Source: Craspedostauros australis (Eukaryota > Bacillariophyta > Bacillariophyceae > Mastogloiales > Achnanthaceae). Taken from it: a DNA stretch of 64,000 nt. The DNA lies in contig JAMXDE010000045.1 in assembly GCA_026770025.1 (NCBI GenBank), positions 310,001 through 374,000 of the forward strand, read 5' to 3'. This document shows positions 8,862 through 19,000 of the stretch, one piece after another (position 1 is the stretch's first letter; each line of letters begins with the position of its first letter). Below the pieces are notes generated by a model that was given only the letters and a program-made list of their open reading frames with translations, was not told the DNA's origin and made no database searches. The position numbers and the translations under genes are program-made.

Positions 8862-11223
8862 GTTCGGAACTGTTGCTGTGACGTTGTTGTGGAGGTGTGC
8901 AGTCGTGACCGCGAGTTGTGGAAAGGTTGGTGAGATCATATGATACGATGTGATGCGATGTGATGTAATACGGGAGGTTGCGCGTCGTATGTGATCAGAG
9001 ACGACCATGTACAGATCATGCCATCACCAAGCATGGAGGATCATCAATGGGTGAGGGATCGCCAACCCCGGCTGTCTGACCGACCGTTCCTGTTGGAGGA
9101 CCGCACACCGGACAATGCAAGCTCTCGTGTCCATGCTTCGTCGATCTTGGAGCATCGTCATCCGCCAACTCACTCATCAACGAGCGGATCATCTTGGTGA
9201 TGCACGCACGGCCTGCTTTTCTTTCTGTATCTGAGCCTTGTTTGTCTCGATGCCTTGCTGCTCTTCGTTCTCTCCGGATGCTTTGCGTTGCTTTCTTTCT
9301 CTTGCGTGCTGCTCTGGAATTATGGATGTGCTCGTACCACACTCACGTCATTGCGTGTGACATCGAAACACAGAGATGATGTCTCTTTCATTTGATGTCT
9401 GTGCGAGAGGCAAGAATCTGTTGGTGATGCCTCATTTTCTTCTTGTTTGGATCCATCTCCGACTCGTCTGATTACCAATCAAAAACGAACTTGTGTCGAA
9501 ATGTGTGACATCAGTAATTCCCGATTGTACGGGACTAAACCAGAATAGAGTACAGAAACAACAAATACCCCCTCACCGTTAACGTGGCAAGCGCATGATC
9601 GATCACTCCTGAGCGTTACAGGAGCACGTTACTTTTGGGACTACGGGGAATTTCGACAAACTTGGTGTCATCGAAGGGGTCGCACGATTCAACTTGGCGA
9701 CCCAGTCCACCAACCACAACAACGTTCTTCGCCGAAGCTAGAAGCATCACACACCTACTCTGTGGTCGCAGACGGATGCAGTATTTCTGAAGAGCAGCCA
9801 CTGCTATGATCATACATCCCTTCAACACACATGCACTAGTACTAGTAGGCAAGGATCCCTTGTTGGTCACTGTGGCGACAGGACGGGTTGGGAAAATGGA
9901 GGTACTAGAGTACTCGTATGGTACTGTATGCAGTCTCCTAAAGTTATGGGTTGGATGTCTGCCATCTCCGTTCTTCCTGAACCACCCATGGGCTGTGCGC
10001 ATGTATAGGTGCCTAATGGGTTGGCATCTTGCTGGGTGAGATGTCAAGGTTTCTACACTTCTTTCGTGCCTTCGTGACCCAGATGACGTTGGTTTGGAGG
10101 GCAAGAATGTATCAAATTCCGTCAATGGTGTCCATGGAAGATTCTTGATGGAGAGTTGGGGGATGCGCCCTACACGCCGTCCAAGCTCGTGGAGTTGAAA
10201 CAGTCCGGGGAAGTTGGAGAGTCAGGGGAGTCTGGAGAAGTGTGGGAAGACGGCCCACCAGGAATGGAGGAGCGATCCATGCGTGCAGCAGCTTGGTATT
10301 GCTTATTGCTCATCCGATCGTGCCCATTTGATGGCAGGATAGCAGACAATATCGGTTACGTTGACACGATGGCCCCTCTTATTTCTTCCGCCGTGCCATC
10401 ATGCGTCAGTATCTGCGCCAAGTGTCTTGCATCTCGTTCGCAATCGAGTTTGGTACACGTTGGGGTTGGGTGATGATGGAGTTGTTGACGTTGGCGTGTC
10501 CTCTTTACTTCCGCTGTCGTCATGTGATTGTGCGCAGCTGTCCAGTGATAAACAGACATCTGCCAGCACAGAAGCTGACAGACAGTTGAAGGATGGGTTT
10601 TGTTGGCTGACATACAAGTAATTTCTCCATCTTTCAAACAGACAGCAATCGTGCGGGGTAGACGACAAGACTGAACATTGCACAACGTAAAATGGGAACC
10701 GCGAAGCCAAGTTCACGTCTGGATCACGACTTCACACAACATCACAGCAAACTCGCTCACGAAAGCCAACACCAACAGATCACACCACATCGACAACACG
10801 GACACAATCCGCACACGAAGGCAACAACAAATCCGATCCGTTCCCAGGAGACCACAACCACATCACATCGCATCACATCACATCGACAACATCAGCACAT
10901 CACAAGAGAGGATCACGGAAGAGACCCAGATCCAGACCAACAACGAAAGCACCTTCACTGGATGCCGCAAAATGGACCTCGCTGCATCTCCCATGAATTA
11001 GGGTCTCCACTTGCTTGCATCAACCATACATACTGTCGTGCTCCTCGTATGTACGATTGGCAGTACCTGGAAGTACCTCCACTACTCCGCATCGTTGGAA
11101 CGGCAGTTGGGTGCATGGTCAGGTCACACTGAGCTGATCATATCTTGCTACACCTGTGGCATAAAAAAGCATACTCCAAGAAGAATTGGCTCCTTGACAA
11201 CCACAACAAATCACATCGATACC
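8862..11223. other. Gene-poor intergenic region
   Basis: About 2.3 kb between divergent genes. It contains CATCACA-rich low-complexity sequence near 10860-10910, just upstream of the surface-protein gene, and short frames without domains. A minus frame at 9016-9342 has an isolated CPVCG motif but nothing else to support it. Confidence 0.45.
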
Positions 11224-12720
11224 ATGAAGAACGACGTCAGCAGATTTGCAGGCACAGCCGCTGTTGCCCACTCCAGCAGACAATACCTCCGTCTATGTTT
11301 CATCTCCCTACTTCTCTTTGGACTTGTAGATATCAGCACATCCAACACCGATACGTGCACCGACATTTCCAACTGGGGAGTGCAGCAATTTAGTGACGGA
11401 GCCTCCATCGATTGCGACTATTTTTCGAAGAACCAGACGGATTGGTTCGAGCGGTGCAAAGCATCGTGCTCATTCGACGCGGATCCATCCACGGGCCACA
11501 CGGCGTGCAGCGCATGTTGCAATTGCGGAGGCGGGCAGCTACCGGATCGCAAGGAGCTGACCACGACGATGGCGGGGTCCATTCGCTCCATCCGCTTCGG
11601 GTATGGCTTCATGTTCACGGTGGAAGCCAAGAACCAATCCATCCTGGTCGAGAACATTGCATCATCCTACCACAACCAGCTCACATCGGCCTCCGCTGAC
11701 GTGTGGGCCAGGCCTGGGAAGATTGACCCGTTTGGGGAAGAATCGGTTGACCAATGGACGCTTCTTTGCGACAGCTGCCGGTTCAACATCCTCGGCGTCG
11801 GATGGCGGGGATTTCCGGACTACGAGGATTTCTCCCCCATTGTCGTGCCCGCTGGAACCTTCATGTCATTCTACGTCTGGACGGGGAATTGGAACTCGAT
11901 CCAAGTCAACGAGACCGAGGCGACGAACGTCATCCGAGAAAACGAGGACCTCGCGATACGAGCCGCGTGCATCACAACCGTCGAGGCAAACACCCCACCT
12001 TCGCCGTATCCCTACTTCAACATGGTTAAAACTTGCACGGACTTCAACTACTGGATGGGTTCCGTGATCTACACTCTCTCGGAGCCGTCGGAACAGCCAT
12101 CCACCATTCCGAGCCAAGCTCCGTCTCTGCCGCCGTCAGCAGCGCCATCGATGGCAACCACAAGTCCGACTGGCTCACCCTCCGCCATTCCATCGCAGCA
12201 ACCGTCTGCGGTTCCAACCACCACCAAGAGCTCCCAGCCATCCACAAAGCCGTCGACGATGCCGTCGGTGTCTCCGAGTTCGCAGCCGTCCATCAATCCT
12301 TCTCCCATCCCGTCGCAATTGCCAACCCTTGCTCCAACCACGAATTCACCCTCCCAAGCACCGTCGCAGGCGCCATCCACAAGCCCAAGTGTCCCGCCAA
12401 GCGCATCGGTGACACCGACATCGGGGCACCCATCGACCAATCCTTCACAGGAACCAAGCGTGGCTCCCACAACGTCCGAGTCGTTGGAGCCATCGTCAAG
12501 CCCGACTGTGGGGTCTTCCAACCCCACGACATCGCAGGAAGGATCCAATCCCCCGTCAATGTCGCCATCGTCTCTACCAACGACCAGTTCTACTAGTACG
12601 GCGAACTTGGGTACCGCGGCGCCAACATCGGCAGCGCCCGGAATCCGCCCTTCAAGAGTCGCCGCGGCGGCGCTGACCGCTCTTGCAGTTGCTGTGGGAT
12701 GCGGATTCGCGCTCTTGTGA
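11224..12720 (+). CDS. Secreted PSxxPS-repeat surface protein with probable GPI anchor
   Basis: The frame opens upstream, but the ATG at 11224 gives a proper signal peptide (LRLCFISLLLFGLVDISTS). The mature N-terminal half (about 240 residues) has paired cysteines (CDYF, CKASC, CSACCNCGGG, CDSC) and seems to be a folded extracellular domain. It is followed by about 180 residues of Pro/Ser/Thr repeats of the PSxxPS type (SEQPSTIPSQAPSLPPS and similar), a stiff and probably O-glycosylated stalk. The C-terminus is a small-residue region and then a hydrophobic tail (VAAAALTALAVAVGCGFALL) with no charged residues after it, as in GPI-attachment signals. Such PSxxPS proteins are abundant in diatoms and are thought to sit at the cell surface or wall. 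The folded domain is not one I can name. Confidence 0.8.
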   Translation: MKNDVSRFAGTAAVAHSSRQYLRLCFISLLLFGLVDISTSNTDTCTDISNWGVQQFSDGASIDCDYFSKNQTDWFERCKASCSFDADPSTGHTACSACCNCGGGQLPDRKELTTTMAGSIRSIRFGYGFMFTVEAKNQSILVENIASSYHNQLTSASADVWARPGKIDPFGEESVDQWTLLCDSCRFNILGVGWRGFPDYEDFSPIVVPAGTFMSFYVWTGNWNSIQVNETEATNVIRENEDLAIRAACITTVEANTPPSPYPYFNMVKTCTDFNYWMGSVIYTLSEPSEQPSTIPSQAPSLPPSAAPSMATTSPTGSPSAIPSQQPSAVPTTTKSSQPSTKPSTMPSVSPSSQPSINPSPIPSQLPTLAPTTNSPSQAPSQAPSTSPSVPPSASVTPTSGHPSTNPSQEPSVAPTTSESLEPSSSPTVGSSNPTTSQEGSNPPSMSPSSLPTTSSTSTANLGTAAPTSAAPGIRPSRVAAAALTALAVAVGCGFALL

Positions 12721-14111
12721 GATATGATAGAATGTTGGCAACTAATTTATGCCAAACCCCTTGGGCGCCAAGTGCACTCCAAACCAAGCGGAAGGCAACG
12801 AAAAGAGACGAGACGAATCGAAATAAGATGAAGTGAAATAAACTAAACTAACTAAAATAAAACAAATTGGAAGAGTACAAAGCGAGAGGAACCGAGGGGC
12901 CTCTGCCTTTGCTTGGATGGGCCTTGCAGCGATCTCGCACGCCAGTGACCGTACGTCCTATTCTCTTCGAGTTGCTCGTGCATGGTGGCAGCGTTTCCGT
13001 GACCATCGCGCCAAAACAAACTGGTGCAAGGATCCATCCAGTTGCGACGCAAGATGAGCTGCCGAACCCATCAATCTCGGATGGGTGCAACCTTACTGAA
13101 AACTGTGATGTCGCTGCGGGATGTCCAGCTTTGTCCAAACGACCTGAAGCGACGACAGAGATGAAGTGTGGGACTTCGGCGATTCACAACGAAAAGCGCA
13201 ACGGTGACTGGACACGTTTCGCAATGACCAGCACAGGAAAGATCTTCGTACCGGTCGTGATCTGACAGTCTATTTATTGGACCATCGCCAACGCTGTGAG
13301 CAACAATTATGTCCACGTTGCCATGTGCAAATGATACACCATTGGAATGTTGCATTCCGCAATAACACACACACTTCGTGAGGATCTGCTGCATACTGCG
13401 ATTAGGTATGTAGTCTGGTACCAGTGGGACAGTGAAGACGGGTTATCTCTTGGCGCAGCAATACTATTAATGTCGCACCAGCCGCCACCATCGACAGGTC
13501 TACCAAATGGACACCCATCGATACGATGACATTCGGAATTTGTGGACTGGTGGACACCACTGGAGTACCATTTGTTGCCGCACCGAGGCAGTCGCCCATC
13601 CGCTACACGGGATGAATGCTTCCCCAGCCCCTACATCATGCATGTCGGCACTGTTCAATGTAGCTCGTGCGAGTATGGTAAGCACGATGCTCTCTGTGCA
13701 GGAAGACCAAGTTGGGCACTGCGATTGCCTATCTTCTCCTCCCCCTGTGCCTGCGCCTGTGCCTGCGCCTGTGCCTCCCTCTCTCTCTCTCTCAAGCGCA
13801 AGTGGCAGAAGCAGCAGTACAGCATACATGACTCCGTGCCATGCCTCCATACTCTACCCAACAGGAAGAAGCCATTCCCCGTCATCGTTCCGAATCAGAT
13901 CTCACAAAAAGAAGGCACTCAACGATCACAAGCACAAGCCACCAACTATCTATCATATCTGCCAACATAATAAGGACCTGAACATCGACGCACCTCAGCG
14001 TTCATTGACAACGCCTCCGCACAAAAAGACATCACATTCCACACGTCTCCAACCCAGCACAATCCTCCTCCGTTCCATTATATTCGTTTACGCAAGCAAA
14101 CCACATCAAAG
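12721..14111. other. Intergenic region with short simple repeats
   Basis: Holds the 3' flank of the surface-protein gene and the 5' flank of the first TLC-like gene. At 13747-13795 there is a GCCTGTGCCTGC repeat followed by a CT run. The frames on both strands here are low-complexity translations of these repeats. Confidence 0.5.
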
Positions 14112-15867
14112 ATGGCGACCCGCCTGAACGAAGGATCTGACGACGATCTCTACATCGTCCCAGAAGCATTCGTCTACCACTACGACAAGATATCCCAATA
14201 TGGGTGGTTCACCATCAGCTTGCTTTTGGCGACCTGGGCATTCGCCAACGGCGTCGACATGGTTATGCAAAAGACCGAGTACCTGGACATCGGCAAGAAG
14301 TACAAACTCCTCGCGGTCGACAAGAGGAAGAACACAGTCACCTACGTCGTGCAGATCGTCATGACGACGGTTGCCCTCATCTGTCAGATCTACGGCGGGT
14401 GGGAGGTCGTCTTCCAATTCAAGGACGAGACGAGTGGTCCCCGCACGGATTGGTTCGTCCTCGCCGTCCAGATCTTCGCCGTCTTGTACGTGTGGGAGAT
14501 CCTCTACCGCCTCTCGATTGGGCTGCCGTTGCTCATTCATCATCTCATGGCACTTCTCGTCACTCAGCTCGGAGCTGCGGCACTTTTGGACACCGGCGAC
14601 ATGTTCTATACTCGGTTGCTGTGCTTATTCGGACTGCATGGGACGACGGAACAACTCAGGTAAGGAAATGCGCCCTTCAACAGCAATGCAGTGCTCTATT
14701 TTGCAATGTCGCAGTCGGTAATGCCGAGCTGGTTACTGCGGCGAAGCCATTCTACCAGAAGTGCACACCATGGATTCGATGATCGATACTGACACTGCTA
14801 CTTCCACTCGCCTTCCTTTCCATTGATCTATCTCAACACGGCCACACCTGCTTCTATTCTTAATACTGTTCTGCTGGACGAATGCAATGACGATTTCCAG
14901 TTTCATCTCACTCTTCGTGTTCAGACTCGATCTGTTCCCATCCTGGCAGGCCACTCTGTTTTATGTTTCCGCGGTCCAGACGCTGGTGTTCAAGCTTGCG
15001 CTCACAGCCGCAATCACAGCTCTGGTGATCTCCGAGGCATGTATCGACTACGAGACGGATGGAATGGGATGGCTGTGGTTCTGGAGGATCGCGTACTTTC
15101 CCATCACAATCCCTCTCCTCGGATCTCAGTTGTACGCAGTGAAAATTTTGTTCGCACTGGGCGAAAGGTGCCAGGAAATGGCGGAGGACGATGCATCTAA
15201 CGAAGCCAGCGACAAAGAGGATGGGGAGAGCATCGAGGATATCGAGGAGGGTAGCGTCAAGCCGGAGTCGGCCGACTTTACTTGCATTGATCGACAGGAT
15301 GACGACATCGCTCCAGCCGGCGTCTCCGCCAAGACAGGACGACAGAGTACTCGCATCTCCAAGCGCGTCAGCAGGGAGCGACGTCGCCGAGAGTCCAATA
15401 TCACCCTTGCATCCTACGAGAGCTCAGCTCCGCTGGAGCAAATTATACTGGATGACTTCAGTGCCCAGCTGTCCATCAGATTGGCCGAGGCCCGGAGCAG
15501 TCTCTCCGTTGTTCCTGCCCAGAGGAGCACATCAAGTGGTAGGAGAAAGCGCCGGCCCACATTCGAAATCGCAAGGGCGCTGTCGCAACTGGAGATGGAA
15601 CTTGGTATGGAAATGGAAGTCGGTGAGGATGATTCTGAGGCCCTCTGTGAGCAAAGCGTCGGAGATGATATGTTCCAAGGACATCTGACCTCATCAGAGC
15701 TTGCTCATGTTGAAAGCCTGTTTTTGGCAGACGATGTAGAGCCAGCCAACGACACAGACAACGTCTCCCGGCTTTCTACCATCTCAGACGCCGAGGAAAG
15801 TGCAGATTCCACCACGAAGTCAGCCACCAGCTCTGGCAAGGCAGCAGACGTTGTTGTACCACAATGA
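14112..15867 (+). CDS. TLC-like multi-span membrane protein, paralogue A, C-terminus altered by LINE insertion
   Basis: Two exons: 14112-14659 and 14901-15867, with a 241-bp intron (donor GTAAGG, acceptor TTTCCAG, phase 2) that joins ...TTEQL to SFISLFVFR. The protein is 504 residues as it stands. The first 330 residues have about seven hydrophobic helices and the motif EILYRLSIGLPLLIHHLMALL, whose paired histidines in a membrane helix resemble the TLC (TRAM/LAG1/CLN8) fold. The rest is a Ser/Glu-rich tail, probably cytosolic and disordered. Paralogue B at 25688-27445 has the same architecture. A LINE begins at 15851, so the final codons VVVPQ and the stop come from the transposon. The uninterrupted gene would have continued after AAD with DNKNTDESP and stop, preserved at 24348-24377. 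Substrate unknown; TLC membership is an inference from the HH helix and topology. Confidence 0.82.
15834..15850. repeat. Target-site duplication, 3' side of the LINE (left copy)
   Basis: The 17-mer TGGCAAGGCAGCAGACG occurs here in the coding sequence of paralogue A and again, without mismatch, at 24332-24348. The two copies bracket the LINE exactly. Confidence 0.95.
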
Positions 15868-15886
15868 TTATAGCGTATTTAACTAT

Positions 15887-15899
15887 GCGCCGAAGGCGC
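15887..15899 (-). other. 3'-terminal hairpin of the LINE
   Basis: GCGCC-GAA-GGCGC on the plus strand (GCGCC-TTC-GGCGC in the LINE RNA) is a perfect 5-bp stem with a 3-nt loop near the 3' end of the element. The relative at 41462-41474 keeps a stem here through G-U pairs. LINE reverse transcriptases often recognise such 3' stem-loops. Confidence 0.65.
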
Positions 15900-16030
15900 T
15901 TTCTTGCCGCCTCGTTTATTCTGCATGCATCATACAGCGGGAACGGAGAGTGTGGAAATGTAGTCAGCAGAAGTGACCGTCAAGGCTGAGCCTGGTACGA
16001 GCTGCGCGGTCACAGCAAGCCTGTGCGACG

Positions 16031-19000
16031 TCAGTTGGCAACGGAAGGAGTGGAAGATGCAGGTAGACCTCGACCAGCAGGTTCGTGCCTCTCTGGTTGC
16101 GAGACCAGCCGCCGCATCCATGCGGTTTGAGCTACAGGAACTGTGGCCGCGACATGGGGCATGGCGCGCAGCATGGTGAGCAACCACTCTGCTTGCCTAG
16201 GCGCCGTTGTCGGGGTTTGCCTGGCGAGCTGGCGGAGGTGCGGAGGAAATGACGTCAAGGGCAGCTCCCGGAGCGCCTGGAAGTAAGAATGCAGGCGCTG
16301 AGACATGAAGTCTTGCCGTTCCCCGTCGTGTAGAGTACTGTTCCGGTCTGCCCATTGCTGCAACGCCATGTGCCACAGCTCGTGGGTGACCTCCGTCTGC
16401 CAGTCAGTCTGCTTTCGCCGGCGGGAGACAGGCGGAGGGCTAGGGCTGTGAGCGGCCCATGCAACGGACCACGCACCCCAGATGAGTCCATCCCAACCCA
16501 CGCCGTGCTGGGCTCGCTCGATGTCGTACGTGGATGTGCGCCGGATCCCTTGTGGCGGAGAGCCTCCTTGCTTCAAGACTCGCAAGGCCTTGACCAGAAG
16601 TTGGGCTGCATCCCGGCGGACCCTGGGGGGCTGAATGATGGCCTGAATGCGCTGGATGCTCGCATCCCATATGGCTTGGCTAGCGGGACTCTTGCATTGA
16701 ACCACATGGAGATTGTCCTCCGGCCGTCCGCACCGGGGGCAGGTGCCATCGTTCGTCAGCAGGCGACGGCACATGTTGCGACCGGAGGCGGCGTTGCCCG
16801 ACGCGAGCTTGAGCAGTGCCCGCCTCTTGCCTCCTTTCCATCTTGCGGATGCCTTGTGCATCGGCGCCCAGTCGACCTGGGATCCCTCGGTCGTTCCCCA
16901 ACGCTGGCGCCACTTGCGCCGCAGGTCGGCTGCAGCAGACGTCTGAGCCACCGTCGCGTAGCTGGCGTCCAACAAGAACCCTGCAGGCGTCCTAACCACC
17001 CACCCCTTCGACAACGGAGTCCCTGCGACAGCTCCCCACGCGCCAGACAGATCAATGTCCTGCCAATGCCCTCCTGCCTCGCGGTCGGCCACCACATTTA
17101 GCACCTCCCAGGGGGACAGCGCGTGGCCTGACCTGGCATCCGCATGGCCCTTCACATGTTGGACCGTGAACTTGATTTCTGAGCGTTGCAGCATGTGCTG
17201 TATCTCTTGGCGTAGGTCGTAGTCATGGTCCTCGGGTGTCAGGAGTTGTGCTGGGGCACTCGAGCGGATGGCCTGCATATTGTCACACGCAATGGTGACG
17301 GAGCCGGTGACTTGGGACCACCCTGCAAATGCCAGCAGGAACTGCATGGTGGCCAGCACACCCGCTGTCTCGGCGCGGTTGGAGTTCATGACGTGGGATC
17401 CTGCTGGAACCCCGGAGCGGATAATGATGCCGGCTTGAGGATCGAGAAGATCGTCTTGGATGACTGCCGCTGCGGCGCCTCGCTGGGTCTTGGCTGACGC
17501 ATCACAGCACGCCACACATCTGCCACTCGCGATGGCTTCCGCGAGCACCCGGCTGGAGCCTGTGATGCGCACTTGCTGCAGCATTGCGTTGGCGAGCCCA
17601 CCAATTTTCCGGATGTGCTCCCGCAGCGTCACTGCTGGGGGCTGCAGGGCGGCCTTGCCCAGCGAGTGAACGATCAAGGACCCTCGGTGCATGCTCACAT
17701 CGGCTCCTGCGATTCCCCGATACTTGCGGCAGCGGTACTCCACGTTGGGCTCTCTCGCCTCCGGTTGTCCTTGCCCTTGGAGCTGCAGGCAGCCGCGCTG
17801 ATCTTGTCTCGCCTTGAATCGTCGCAGGTCATGCCACAGCCCCATAGGCCTTGCCAGCTGCATGCCCGGTCGATCTGTCGCCAACAGCGAAATGAGAAGG
17901 CGGTCCCAAGACTCCCACGAATGCCTGGAAGGCTTGGCTACCCGGGGCCAGTGGAGGCCGTCGCTCAGCCTGCTCACTTCCCGCCGCTGCTGGACGCTGG
18001 GGTGGATGTCTGTGCCGGCTGCATTGCATATGTCCGACACCCAGAGGGCACGGAGGTGTATGCGCACCGCGTTGGCCTTGCGGAGCTCGGCGTCTTCCTC
18101 GGATGCTGCCGCGAACAACTCCATGATGGGAGCATCTCCATCGCGTGGCGGGGTCAGGCCTGGCGCTATCTGATGCATTGACATCCCCAGCTGTCGGGTC
18201 ATGTCAAAGGTGCTCGTCCACCAGGTTTGGTGCGTCCACCGACGCCACCGTGAATACTGCTGCTGCAGCCGCGCGGGAACGCCGGACCACAGCTGGAGCT
18301 GGAGGAGTGATGCCCGCAGCAGCCTACCCGTCGTCGTGGGGGACTCAAAATGCCGCCATATCAGCGCCAGGTGCGCCTTGCACTGCGTGGTGTACAGATG
18401 AGGCACAGCGAGACCGTTCAGGTGCCGGGGCCCGTGGACATACGGCCTCGCCATGGTCCGGGCAATGCCCATGTGCGGGAGAGCCGTCATCAGGGCCGGG
18501 CGCATGATACTCTCGCACTGGCTGCGCGTTAACGTGGTGGCGGCCAGGGAGTACTCCAGTGCAGGCCACAGCACCGACTTGAGGGCAATCTCCGTGTCCT
18601 GCCGGGTAATTCTCGCCGACTGTATGTGGCTGGCCCACTCTGCGGCTTTGGCTTGCAGGTACGCTGCGTGGTCGCTCTGGCCGCCGTCACGGCGTGACAT
18701 CATGCCAAGGTACTTATTGGCCGCGTCGACAGGCACATGTCTCAGGACTTGGCGCGTCCCATCTTCCCGGCGCATGCAGATATCCTGTGGTTGTGCCTTC
18801 TTGTCGTACTGCCACCTGCTGTTGCCCCACTTGAACTTGACCAATTGCCAAAAGCTCTTCTCCGGTGCGAGGCATCCGCCTGACGCCGTGAGCATGCCCT
18901 CCCACGCAGACACCACCTGCTGAAACTCCCTTGTCTGTGCTTGAGTGTTGCTCGCACGCAGGGAGTGCACGAGGTTGGTGTCGTCCACGTACGCGAAGCA

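Noticed and set aside
9016..9342. Minus-strand frame with a CPVCG motif as a possible zinc-binding protein
   Set aside because: A single CxxC with no second pair, basic low-complexity sequence otherwise and no splice partner recognised.
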